DNA from: JAEUMD01 sp036768475
GTDB taxonomy: Bacteria; Pseudomonadota; Alphaproteobacteria; Rhizobiales; Hyphomicrobiaceae
Reading direction: 5' to 3'
Assembly: GCA_036768475.1 (NCBI GenBank)
Contig: DAIPMW010000003.1
Coordinates: 124,001 to 188,000, forward strand
DNA length: 64,000 nucleotides
Part shown: positions 26,524 to 34,840 of the stretch, in pieces
Numbering within the stretch: position 1 is the first letter of the stretch
How the letters are laid out: each line of letters opens with the position of its first letter
Made by a program: the position numbers and the translations under genes
The notes under the pieces: model-generated
What the model was told of the DNA's origin: nothing
What the model saw: the letters and a program-made list of their open reading frames with translations, nothing else
Databases searched by the model: none

Positions 26524-27366
26524 GTGAGCATAACCCCGCCTATTGCGCTGACCATCGCCGGTTCTGATAGCTCGGGCGGCGCCGGTATTCAGGCCGACCT
26601 CAAGACATTCACCGCACTCGGCGTCTACGGCGCCAGCGTGATCGCGGCGCTCACCGCGCAGAATACGCAGGGCATCACGGGCGTGCTCGCAGTGCCTGCA
26701 GATTTCATCGCGCTGCAGATCGCGTCCGTCGCTGCCGACCTCAAGGTTCGGGCGACCAAGACCGGAATGCTCGGCGCGGCGGCGGCTGTCTCGGCGGTCT
26801 GTGACGGTCTCGAACAGCACGATCTCGGTGCACTGGTGGTCGATCCGGTGATGGTGGCGACAAGTGGCGAGGCGCTTATTGCCGCCGATGCCATTGCGGT
26901 CGTCAAATCGCGGCTCATTCCCAAAGCCACGGTGATTACGCCCAATCTCGCGGAGGCTGCCACGCTGCTGAGGTCGCGTCCCGCGGGCAGTCTTGCAGAA
27001 ATGGAAGCCCAGGCACGCGATCTGCTGGCGCTCGGGCCGGATGCGGTGCTGCTGAAGGGTGGCCACATGACGGGCATGGAGGCGATCGACGTGCTCGTGA
27101 AGCGTGACCGTCCGGACGTGCCGCAGCGGTTTTCCGCACCGCGTGTCGAGACACGCAATACGCACGGTACCGGATGCACGCTGGCGGCCGGAATTGCGGC
27201 TCAACTCGCGTTCAGGATTGAACTCAGCGATGCCGTGGACCGCGCCAAGCGGTTCTTGGCGGCTGCCTTGGCGTCAGGCCGGGAGCAGCGGATAGGCTCA
27301 GGCAGGGGGCCTGTGGATCATTTGCACGCGATTCGTCGGAACCAGAGCGGATCAGGTTCGGACTGA
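26524..27366 (+). CDS. thiD: Hydroxymethylpyrimidine/phosphomethylpyrimidine kinase
   Basis: ThiD phosphorylates HMP and HMP-P for thiamine synthesis. The 280-residue ribokinase-fold protein has TIAGSDSSGGAGIQADLK at the N-terminus, AQNTQG, and the anion-hole motif THGTGCTLAAG. GTG 26524 is chosen because GGAGG lies 8 nt upstream and the family motif begins immediately. The reading frame runs through the edge of a degenerate family B repeat: the last residues (about QSGSGSD) and the TGA stop come from repeat sequence. It is co-directional with ccdA but not functionally linked to sulfur oxidation. Confidence 0.93.
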   Translation: MSITPPIALTIAGSDSSGGAGIQADLKTFTALGVYGASVIAALTAQNTQGITGVLAVPADFIALQIASVAADLKVRATKTGMLGAAAAVSAVCDGLEQHDLGALVVDPVMVATSGEALIAADAIAVVKSRLIPKATVITPNLAEAATLLRSRPAGSLAEMEAQARDLLALGPDAVLLKGGHMTGMEAIDVLVKRDRPDVPQRFSAPRVETRNTHGTGCTLAAGIAAQLAFRIELSDAVDRAKRFLAAALASGREQRIGSGRGPVDHLHAIRRNQSGSGSD

Positions 27367-27424
27367 ATAACGTCTGCCCGTTGTGGCGGCGGATCGCACC
27401 GCGCGTCAGGTTGTTTGCGAGGCT
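27344..27424. repeat. Degenerate family B repeat overlapping the thiD 3' end
   Basis: AGAGCGGATCAGGTTCGGAC through CCGTTGTGGC to AGGCTCAC follows the order of the full copy at 23328 (AGAGCAGGTCAGGTTTTGAT, CCGTTGTGGC, GTTTAAGAG). It includes the last seven codons and the stop of thiD. Confidence 0.65.
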
Positions 27425-27574
27425 CACGGCATCTCGGCAACACCTTGCCGTACAAACAGGTTTTGCTCAACATTGGCCATTGATGTTGGCGCCCCCTCGA
27501 TCACCATCGCTGGAAATGGAATTATGTGTCCGCCGTGTCCGAGCGCGGGTGCCGCGGTATAAGAGGGCTTGGCC

Positions 27575-28102
27575 ATGATGCGATTTCACGTGCATGCGGG
27601 GGCGGTTTTCTCGGCGCGGGCCGCAGTGCGTCCGCTTGCTTTCGGGCTGTCCCTGCTTGCAGTCCTGGCGACAGGCGTTGTTGCGGCCGCCACGCCGGCT
27701 CCGCTGGAACACTTGCCGGGCCGCTGGTCCGGATGGGGCGCGATCACGCTTTTGAGCGGCAAGTCCGAGCAGGTGAAATGCATCGTTACCTACTTCGTCA
27801 AGGACAACGGCGGCCGCGTCGAGCAGAACCTGCGCTGCGCCAGCGCGAGCTACAAAATCGACGCGAAGGCGGAACTCGAGGTATTGCGCGATCAGGTGAC
27901 AGGGCGTTGGGAAGAGCGCGCGAACGCCGCCTCGGGCTCGGTAACGGGGAGGATGACTGGGAGCGGGTTCAACCTCTCGATCCGGGGCGTCTCCTTCACG
28001 GCGGCAATGGCGGTTTCGACGTCCTCGTGCAAGCAGTCGATCAACATTGCGCCCGAAGGTACTGATGTACGTAGGATTGCCATCGGCCTTGGCAAATGCT
28101 GA
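27575..28102 (+). CDS. Exported protein of unknown function
   Basis: No domain is named with confidence. The 175-residue product has a signal peptide (hydrophobic residues about 20-38, cleavage near VAA-AT). A compact beta-rich region follows, LPGRWSGWGAITLLSGKSEQVKCIVTY, with Cys in VKCIVTYFV, QNLRCASASY, SSCKQS and the terminal GKC, which suggests disulfides. The WxGxG-x-KC..Y pattern recurs in small periplasmic proteins of Rhizobiales. ATGs at 27575 and 27578 are both possible. It is a single gene, not obviously part of the thiD unit. Confidence 0.7.
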   Translation: MMRFHVHAGAVFSARAAVRPLAFGLSLLAVLATGVVAAATPAPLEHLPGRWSGWGAITLLSGKSEQVKCIVTYFVKDNGGRVEQNLRCASASYKIDAKAELEVLRDQVTGRWEERANAASGSVTGRMTGSGFNLSIRGVSFTAAMAVSTSSCKQSINIAPEGTDVRRIAIGLGKC

Positions 28103-28625
28103 GCCGGGTGCCGTGGTTTTTGGACCGTGCTGCACTGCACGTGTGGCATGCCAGCACCGCGTGATGGTATTGTCTTGAGCTGTTACAACATGTGCCTTGC
28201 AATAGGGTTGGGACTCTAGGCATTCTTCCTACGCCGCTGGCCGGTATGGCTGGCAACGAACTTCCGGGGGGAAGGCCAAGCGCGTCAGGGATCGCTGCTT
28301 GGCTCGGCTGAAAACCGGTCTGGCAATTTGCCAGACCGGTTTTTTCGTTTTGGAGGAAAACGGTTGCCCTGCCGCTCATATGAACTTGTGACGGTTGCGT
28401 CACAGGTGCCGGGAATCAGCGGTGGATAGCCCGTCAAGGCGTTAATCCTGCATATGCACTGATACGAATTCGAGCTAGCGTATTTTTCGTGGACGATTTT
28501 GGAGCTCGACACTCCGGTCGTCGGGGGGAGGAACGGCTGCAATGGCCGGGGCTCATCCCGCGCTCCTGATGCGTATGCCGGGACGGCAAGGGTGCATCGG
28601 GACGTGCGGCTCGTGCGGGGGTATC
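28103..28625. other. Intergenic region upstream of the FadL-type porin gene
   Basis: About 520 bp. The middle holds the terminator listed at 28311. The right part (28440-28520) is relatively AT-rich and probably carries the porin promoter. No supported ORF. Confidence 0.5.
28311..28346. terminator. Strong hairpin terminator, possibly bidirectional
   Basis: AAAACCGGTCTGGCAA pairs almost perfectly with TTGCCAGACCGGTTTT, continued by TTCG. A-run and T-run flank the stem, so it could work on either strand. It lies 208 bp beyond the exported-protein stop; no minus-strand gene ends here. Confidence 0.8.
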
Positions 28626-29927
28626 ATGCGTAAGTCGGTTTCGGCATTCAAAGCTGCACTTCTGGCGACGAGCGCGATTGCGGGCTGCGGCCCCGCGATC
28701 GGTACGGCCGAGGCGGGCGGCTTCGCGATCCGAGAGCAGTCGGCGCAGTTTCAAGGCTCCTCATTTGCCGGAAGCGCGGCAGGTGGAGGCTTGTCGTCGA
28801 TGTACTGGAACCCGGCAGCGCTGGGGCAGGCCGATTGGGGACTGATCTCGGAGAGCCATTTCTCGGGTATATTCGGGCAGGCTGAGAATACGGTTGAGAC
28901 TTACAACGGAACGCCTGTCGGTTTGCTTGGGGCTCCGTTAAACGCTCTGCCGATTGACAGCGGCGACATCGCGGACACCGCGGTGGTGGGCGCGAGCTAT
29001 TATTCGTATAGGCTCAGCGACCGCTTGACGCTCGGCATGTCGATGACCTCCGGTTTCGGCCTCAGCACCAAGCCGCGTAATCTCGATTATCTCGGCGCGG
29101 AACTCGGTCGCACGACCAAGCTCTTCACGCTCAATGCCGCACCTACGCTCGCCTACAAGATTGCGCCGGGAATCACGGTCGGTGCGGGCGTTCAGATCCA
29201 GTACGCGCGCGCCAAGATGGCGCTCGCCAGCGGTGCGCCGGATGGCCCATCCTCGGTCTACAAGGATGCGGACGATATCGCATTCGGCGGCACGGCGGGT
29301 ATTCTTATCGAGCCTATGGCCGGCACCAGCATCGGTCTGGGCTATCGTTCGCAATTGTCGCATGAGATGGAAGGCGAGTTTTCCCTTGCTGGAGGCCCGT
29401 ACCAGCGCGGCGTGACCGGTGATCTCGATTTGCCTGACATCGTCACGCTGTCGATCCGGCAGGCGATTGCACCAAACATGCGGTTGCTCGGCACGGTCGA
29501 GTGGTCGAACTGGAGCAGGTTTAAGGAACTGGTCCTTGAGAATTCCAATCCTCCGGTCGAAATCGACGCGAACTGGAGCGATGGCTGGTTCTTTGCGCTG
29601 GGCGGAGAATATGACGTTAGTCCGGGCATGACCTTGCGTACGGGCGTTGCCTATGAAATCTCTCCGGTCGACAGCCCGGAGAAGCGCTTTACCACGATCC
29701 CTGACGCCGACCGCTGGTGGGTGTCTGCGGGTGCTTCGGTTCAGTTGACACAGAACATGAGCGCGGACTTCGCCTATTCGCACGTTTTCATCGAGAACGG
29801 CGATTTCGACCGGACCAGTCTGACGGGCAAAAACATCACGGGTTATGCCGAATCCCAGGTCGACATCTTCTCAGTCAGCCTGAAGACCAAGTGGGGCGGG
29901 GAGGCGCCACTGGCATCGCTCAAGTGA
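28626..29927 (+). CDS. OmpP1/FadL-family outer membrane transporter
   Basis: FadL-type porins admit hydrophobic molecules such as fatty acids or aromatics through the outer membrane. The 433-residue protein has a signal peptide (cleavage near AEA-GG). The family opening follows (GGFAIREQSAQFQGSSFAG, AAGGGLSSMYWNPAAL), then a long beta-barrel region with alternating hydrophobic strands and the C-terminal TALK-like end SVSLKTKWGGEAPLASLK. The ligand is unknown. ATG 28626 is selected because the 28 upstream codons are not signal-like. Confidence 0.9.
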   Translation: MRKSVSAFKAALLATSAIAGCGPAIGTAEAGGFAIREQSAQFQGSSFAGSAAGGGLSSMYWNPAALGQADWGLISESHFSGIFGQAENTVETYNGTPVGLLGAPLNALPIDSGDIADTAVVGASYYSYRLSDRLTLGMSMTSGFGLSTKPRNLDYLGAELGRTTKLFTLNAAPTLAYKIAPGITVGAGVQIQYARAKMALASGAPDGPSSVYKDADDIAFGGTAGILIEPMAGTSIGLGYRSQLSHEMEGEFSLAGGPYQRGVTGDLDLPDIVTLSIRQAIAPNMRLLGTVEWSNWSRFKELVLENSNPPVEIDANWSDGWFFALGGEYDVSPGMTLRTGVAYEISPVDSPEKRFTTIPDADRWWVSAGASVQLTQNMSADFAYSHVFIENGDFDRTSLTGKNITGYAESQVDIFSVSLKTKWGGEAPLASLK

Positions 29928-30024
29928 TCGCTACTGCGATCGGTATTTTCTTGACGCATGCGTTTCACGCTGAGCCGCCACACACGTCAGCCAGGCATGC
30001 TCTTGCGATCTGTTCGGTTGTGAC

Positions 30025-30054
30025 GGCCGGTCCTGTGACCGGCCGGCGCGTTTT
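30025..30054 (+). terminator. Hairpin between porin and dehydratase genes
   Basis: GGCCGGTC pairs perfectly with GACCGGCC around CTGT, then GGCGCGTTTT. It lies 12 bp before the dehydratase ATG, so it may end the porin transcript or shape the dehydratase leader. The T run is short and separated from the stem by six bases. Confidence 0.5.
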
Positions 30055-30065
30055 CCGGGGACGGG

Positions 30066-31058
30066 ATGACTGTGGATCTGCCTACCTTCGACGATATACG
30101 CGCTGCGCAGAAGCGTCTCGCCGGCCACGCAGTGCGCACGCCGCTCATCCGCCACCCCGCGCTCGATCAGGCTGTCAACGGGTGCGTGCTGATCAAGCCG
30201 GAGATCCTACAGCGCGTCGGCGCATTCAAGTTCCGCGGCGCCTACAACCGGATTTCGATGGTCGATCGCGCGCACTATCCCGGGGGCGTGGTGGCGTGTT
30301 CCTCGGGAAATCATGCGCAGGGCGTGGCGCATGCCGCGGCGCTGCTCGGACATGCGTCCGCGATCGTCATGCCGTCCGATGCACCGCGCCTCAAGATTGC
30401 GCGAACCCGCGGCTATGGAGCGGACGTCGTGCTCTACGATCGGGTGACGCAGGACCGAGAGGCGATCGCCCGGGCCCTGGCGCACGAGCGCAAGGCAGAC
30501 TTCGTGCATCCCTTCGACGATGCGGGTGTCATCGCCGGGCAGGGGACGGCCGGGCTCGAGCTGGCAGAGGATGCTGCGGCCAATGATGTGGAGCTCGACG
30601 CGGTTATCGTTCCGTGCTCGGGGGGTGGGCTTGCATCGGGTGTCGCCATCGCTGTCAAACATCTCATGCCGGATGCGCGGATCGTCATCGTTGAGCCGGA
30701 TGGGTTCGACGATTTTGCACGTTCGCTGAAAAGCGGGCAGCGTAAGACCAATAAAAGGGCGTCGGGGTCGATTGCGGACGCCTTGATGGCGGCATCGCCC
30801 GGCAAGCTGACCTTCGACATCGGCCAGCGTTTTTTCGATGATGCGGTGACGGTCACGGACGAGGAGCTGCGGCAGGCGATGCGGTTTGCATTCGCGGAGC
30901 TGAAGCTCGTCGTCGAGCCAGGCGGGGCGGCCGCGCTGGCTGCGTTGCTATCTGGCCGAGTTGGCGCCGCCGGGCGCTCGGTGGGCGTGCTGCTCACGGG
31001 AGGCAATGTCGATGCGCAGACGTTTGCGCAGACCATCACCGCTGATAGGCATTCATAA
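30066..31058 (+). CDS. Threonine/serine dehydratase-like PLP enzyme (fold type II)
   Basis: A 330-residue PLP enzyme. Lys55 in GAFKFRGAYNR is the Schiff-base lysine, SSGNHAQGVA binds the substrate carboxylate, and CSGGGLASG is the glycine-rich phosphate loop. There is no C-terminal ACT regulatory domain, so it is of the short catabolic threonine dehydratase, serine racemase or hydroxyaspartate type; the exact substrate cannot be read. In a serine-cycle methylotroph, serine is a plausible substrate, but this is inference. It is convergent with the MfnF-like gene. Confidence 0.88.
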   Translation: MTVDLPTFDDIRAAQKRLAGHAVRTPLIRHPALDQAVNGCVLIKPEILQRVGAFKFRGAYNRISMVDRAHYPGGVVACSSGNHAQGVAHAAALLGHASAIVMPSDAPRLKIARTRGYGADVVLYDRVTQDREAIARALAHERKADFVHPFDDAGVIAGQGTAGLELAEDAAANDVELDAVIVPCSGGGLASGVAIAVKHLMPDARIVIVEPDGFDDFARSLKSGQRKTNKRASGSIADALMAASPGKLTFDIGQRFFDDAVTVTDEELRQAMRFAFAELKLVVEPGGAAALAALLSGRVGAAGRSVGVLLTGGNVDAQTFAQTITADRHS

Positions 31059-31126
31059 GTCGTGTGACGTGAGCCCAGCCGGTGGGCGCGGGTGTGATGG
31101 GGATGCCACCATGGTGTGCATCGCCG

Positions 31127-32158
31127 TCATGTCTCGGCATGCGCGAGCAGGAGCGCAATGGCCGTAGCAGGAGCGGAATGGGTCGCATCAACAGACAGCT
31201 GTCCGCTTGTGCCGATCAGGTCACCGAATGTCACCGGCTGTATGCCCAGCCGCAAGGCAAGCTCGGCACCGGCATCGGCGCCAATGCCCGCGCAGACCAG
31301 CTTTGCGCCATGAAGCCCCGGATGGCGCGAGAGAACGGTCAGCAAGCCGTCGTAAATGGAGCGCATCTGGCATTCCGCGATGAAGCGTGCAGTGATGTGC
31401 CAATCCGCATTGTCCCCCTCGGTGGCGTCGCGCCCGAGCATGCGGGCGAGGCGTTGCGTGCTCTCCGCAACACTCTTGCCGCGGCCATCGGCGGTTGCGT
31501 GAAGATCGATGTCAGCGGCGAGATTGCCGAGGACGCGGCGAACATCAGCCATGTTGGCGAGGTATTCGCGTGCGAGCCCCGCCCATCGCCCCTTGAAAGG
31601 AGCCTGCTGGGTCACGCCCATGACGGCGGTGCGCGTGTAACCCGTGTAAATAAGCTCGCCGTTTGCCTGTCGTGTTGCGTCAGTCAGGCCATCGGGGGTG
31701 GGTTTGCCGCTAATGATGGGAATGATGTCGGCCGTCGTCGATCCGAAATCGAGTAGCAGTGCGTCTTGCAGTCGCTGACCAACGGCCGTCGCAGTTGCAA
31801 GGAAGTTGGTGGAGCCGACGTCGGTATGATGCTCGATTGCACAGTTTGCCGTTGCGAAGCCGCGAGAGCCTTGCCAGAAACGGATTTCATCACCCAGTTT
31901 TCGTGACAAACATTCGACAAGCTCCGAAACGCCCTGCTGGCGCGTTTCGAACAGGTCCGACAGCTCGCCCGTCATGGTGATGCCGATACGGTCGGCGCGA
32001 TCGAGACGCGGCCTTGCAGCGGCTAGTGCCGCATCGAGCTTGGCTAGTCCCTGCCAGAGCGGGCAGACGTGCTGCTCGACGGCTATAGGCGTTCCGTCTT
32101 CGACGAGCGCAAGCTTGAGGTGTGCGCCACCAACATCAAGTCCGGCGGTTATGGTCAT
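31127..32158 (-). CDS. H4MPT-linked C1-transfer pathway protein, ASKHA fold (MfnF-like)
   Basis: A 343-residue protein of the hydantoinase/ASKHA type. Phosphate loops are GLDVGGAHLKLAL at the N-terminus and LLLDFGSTTADI in the middle, with CAGIGADAGAE near the end. It belongs to the group found beside H4MPT genes in methylotrophs; an archaeal relative, MfnF, joins aminomethylfuran phosphate to the tyramine part in methanofuran synthesis. A role in the methylofuran cofactor of the formyltransferase complex is therefore plausible but inferred. It is divergent from the HisA-like gene with a 203-bp shared promoter region. Confidence 0.85.
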   Translation of the reverse strand: MTITAGLDVGGAHLKLALVEDGTPIAVEQHVCPLWQGLAKLDAALAAARPRLDRADRIGITMTGELSDLFETRQQGVSELVECLSRKLGDEIRFWQGSRGFATANCAIEHHTDVGSTNFLATATAVGQRLQDALLLDFGSTTADIIPIISGKPTPDGLTDATRQANGELIYTGYTRTAVMGVTQQAPFKGRWAGLAREYLANMADVRRVLGNLAADIDLHATADGRGKSVAESTQRLARMLGRDATEGDNADWHITARFIAECQMRSIYDGLLTVLSRHPGLHGAKLVCAGIGADAGAELALRLGIQPVTFGDLIGTSGQLSVDATHSAPATAIALLLAHAET

Positions 32159-32361
32159 GATCGATTGTCCGGAATCTTCTACGTTCTATTGTCGCGTCGG
32201 GGAGTGATAGGTTCGATGTACGTGCCTCGCAATTAATACCGTTGCGTCCGTTTATTCCAGGCGGCAAGCCCACCGCAAACCGTTCGGGGTGTCGCACTCC
32301 CGCGTGAGACACCTTTCGTGCGAAGGTTTCGCCATCCCATGCTTCACCTCAGGATAGCGCG

Positions 32362-33096
32362 ATGCAAGTCATCCCGGTCATCGATCTAAAAGGCGGCGTG
32401 GTGGTGCATGCGCGCGGCGGCGATCGGAGCGCCTATGCGCCGCTCAATTCACCGCTGGCGAAAGGTCCCGACCCCGTCACTGTCATTGAAGGCTTCATGC
32501 GGCTCCACCCTTTCGAGACGCTGTATGTGGCCGATCTCGACGGCATCATGCAAGGCGTTCCAGACCTTCAGACGTTGCATGCGCTGAGGGAGGCTTTTCC
32601 CGATCTTGATATCTGGCTGGACAATGGCATGTCCGATGCGGGCGTGGTGGGGGAGCAATTGCAAAATCTCGCGCGGGTCCGGCCCGTCATCGGGACAGAA
32701 TCGCTGCGCCACGTCGACGACTTCATCGTTCTCTCCGGGTCGGTCGAGAAGGCGACGGGACACACGCCCATCCTTTCGCTCGATTTCAAAGGAGGTGAGA
32801 TGCTGGGCGCCGATCTGATGGGCCGACCTGAAGCTTGGCCCGATACCGTGATCGTGATGACGCTGGATGCCGTCGGTGTGCGCGGCGGTCCCGACGTATC
32901 GCACATCGGCAAGGTGAGGGCCTGCGCTCCGTCCCAATCGCGCATCGTTGCGGCCGGAGGTGTTCGCGATAAGAGCGACCTTGTGAGCCTTGTTGCGGCG
33001 GGGGCCAATGCGGCGCTTGTCGCAACCGCTCTGCATGCCGGAACGCTGAAGGCCGGCGACCTCGTCGAAGTCGCCGGCCTTCAAACCGGTCCTTAA
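32362..33096 (+). CDS. HisA/HisF-like TIM-barrel protein of the methylotroph C1 cluster
   Basis: A 244-residue (beta/alpha)8 protein beginning MQVIPVIDLKGGVVVHARGG, close to HisA (ProFAR isomerase) in its first strand and in the C-terminal phosphate loop VAAGGVRDKSDL. Several central segments differ from true HisA. It lies among H4MPT genes with no histidine gene nearby. HisA-like proteins of this kind occur with H4MPT genes in methylotrophs and methanogens, and no reaction is established for them to my knowledge. It is convergent with fae. Confidence 0.85.
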   Translation: MQVIPVIDLKGGVVVHARGGDRSAYAPLNSPLAKGPDPVTVIEGFMRLHPFETLYVADLDGIMQGVPDLQTLHALREAFPDLDIWLDNGMSDAGVVGEQLQNLARVRPVIGTESLRHVDDFIVLSGSVEKATGHTPILSLDFKGGEMLGADLMGRPEAWPDTVIVMTLDAVGVRGGPDVSHIGKVRACAPSQSRIVAAGGVRDKSDLVSLVAAGANAALVATALHAGTLKAGDLVEVAGLQTGP

Positions 33097-33258
33097 TGCT
33101 CATGATTGGGGCACGTACCCTGTGCTCTTGCAAGCCGAGTACGTCTGGCCTTGTCAGCCGCCCCAGCGGCCAGAAAGCAGTTTACCCAATCGCTGTAGCA
33201 GACCCCCCTTCATCGGTGGGGCTTTATCGTGTTGTTCCTGCCCAGGACGGTTTCCGCT

Positions 33259-33771
33259 TCAAGACTTCGACGCGAAGGGATGCTCGGCAGAGTTGCGCTG
33301 AGCGGTTGCTTCGGCGGCCGTCGGCTTGCCGGCAACGGCGCGGGCGATGGCTTCCTTCGTGGCGCGATAGTTGAAGTCCTGGATCTTGGCGTCGTCAGCC
33401 GCTTCCCAGTGAATGAACACGCCAACGCAGACGTAGAGGTCGTCGGCCTCGTCAGCCGGGATAACGCCCTCGGCGACCGAGTCCTGAACGGCCTTGGCAA
33501 CGCCATACTGGGCCGGTCCGAACATCTGGACAGCCTGGCGGGCGTCCTTAATCGTGACCTTGTTGAACATGACGGTGTTGGGCTTGCACGGCAGGTTCGG
33601 CGCAATCACGGCGAGCAGCGACGTGAAGCCGTCCTTGTTGTTCGTCAGCGAGTTGCAGAATGCTGCCTCAGCGGCGGAGCCGCGCGGTCCGATGAGGAGA
33701 TCGATGTGAGCGACCTCGTTGCCGTCGCCAACGAGCGACTCACCAACGCAAACCTTGTTGATCTTTGCCAT
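33259..33771 (-). CDS. fae: Formaldehyde-activating enzyme
   Basis: Fae condenses formaldehyde with tetrahydromethanopterin to methylene-H4MPT in the cytoplasm, the entry step of formaldehyde oxidation in methylotrophs. The 170-residue protein matches the family throughout: GDGNEVAHIDLLIGPRG with catalytic His22, NNKDGFTSLLAVIAPN, PNTVMFNKVTIKD, GPAQYGVAKAVQDSVAEG and VFIHWEAADDAKIQ. GAGGAA lies about 9 nt before the ATG. A 196-bp gap with palindromic stretches separates it from the CitG-like gene, so it probably has its own promoter; Fae is usually very abundant. Confidence 0.98.
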   Translation of the reverse strand: MAKINKVCVGESLVGDGNEVAHIDLLIGPRGSAAEAAFCNSLTNNKDGFTSLLAVIAPNLPCKPNTVMFNKVTIKDARQAVQMFGPAQYGVAKAVQDSVAEGVIPADEADDLYVCVGVFIHWEAADDAKIQDFNYRATKEAIARAVAGKPTAAEATAQRNSAEHPFASKS

Positions 33772-33967
33772 GCCTGGGTTTCCTCTGATTGAAAAATCAC
33801 CACTGGGAGCGGACAGACCGTCAGGTCTTCGACCTTAACCGCGTCCGATCGTTCCGAGCTATCCCAGTTGTCAGCGAACGGTGGTCGATCCCACCGAACC
33901 GGTTCGCCAGATAGCGGCGCTGAGCGCCGGCGCTAAATAACGCTATGATCCGGCCTGAGACAAGCGT

Positions 33968-34837
33968 TTAGTAGTCGAATTGGCCATCGATCTGTGCCGT
34001 GAACAGGGTTGCAACGACGAAATCAGCGGTTGTGCCGGGGTTCCACCTTTCGGTCTTGAGATGAGCGTCCAATGCCATCAGTTCGCCGTGGCTCGACGGC
34101 CGTACGACCGGCATCCAATAATCGCGTGTAGCCTGGGCCAAGCGCTGGACATGAGCCGCCGTTTCCATGCCGAACTTCCGGCGGATGTGACTGTCGGGGT
34201 AGCGGGCCAGAAGTGACATATACAACGTTGAGATGGCGGCGTCGCGCGGTGGCGGTGCGCCGTCGTCTTCGCCCCGGCTGATGCGGATCAGAAGCGGAAG
34301 GTGATCCTCAAAGATGTCGCGGAAGCCGGACACGTAATTGGCGGCGATGCGATCGCGCGGGGCGGCCAGCGCCATGGCATCGAGAAGCGGCATGGTAGGG
34401 CGTTCGGCGACATCGGCCTCATGGCTCTTGCCGAGGCCGCCCGGATTGGCAGCTCGGATGGCTGCATAGACTTCGTCCGTGTCGTGCTGGTCGAGGTCGT
34501 GCAGGACATGTTCGAGGCGATTGCGGAGGTCGCCGCCATCAGGCCGCATCACCGCGACGGCCAGCGGGACACAAAGGAGCAGGATACCGAGGTTGGTGTT
34601 GCAGCCGGCCGCGGCCATGCTTGCTTCGACAGCGCAGCGGATGCGTGCCCCGAGGCTCAGCGTCGCATCGGCGACGTGAGGTGCCGCCGCCGTTGCCGCC
34701 GCCTCGAACGTCGCGACCTGCATGCCATGACCGCCAGCATAAATGTGGACGTTGCCGGGCTTCAGGGCGGTCAACTCGGCGCGGCAGGCGTGCAGGAAGG
34801 CCTGCGCGATCCGGTCGGATGACCAGGTTCCAATCAT
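33968..34837 (-). CDS. CitG/MdcB-like protein of the H4MPT cluster (Orf7 type)
   Basis: A 289-residue relative of triphosphoribosyl-dephospho-CoA synthase. The motifs ALKPGNVHIYAGGHGM at the N-terminus and AAAGCNTNLGILLLCVPL in the middle are the family's nucleotide and metal-binding signatures. Members in methylotroph H4MPT clusters (Orf7) are needed for the pathway, presumably in cofactor assembly by a ribosyl-transfer reaction; the exact step is not known to me. The gene starts 3 bp after the ATP-grasp stop, so the two are translationally close. Confidence 0.88.
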   Translation of the reverse strand: MIGTWSSDRIAQAFLHACRAELTALKPGNVHIYAGGHGMQVATFEAAATAAAPHVADATLSLGARIRCAVEASMAAAGCNTNLGILLLCVPLAVAVMRPDGGDLRNRLEHVLHDLDQHDTDEVYAAIRAANPGGLGKSHEADVAERPTMPLLDAMALAAPRDRIAANYVSGFRDIFEDHLPLLIRISRGEDDGAPPPRDAAISTLYMSLLARYPDSHIRRKFGMETAAHVQRLAQATRDYWMPVVRPSSHGELMALDAHLKTERWNPGTTADFVVATLFTAQIDGQFDY

Positions 34838-34840
34838 GGC

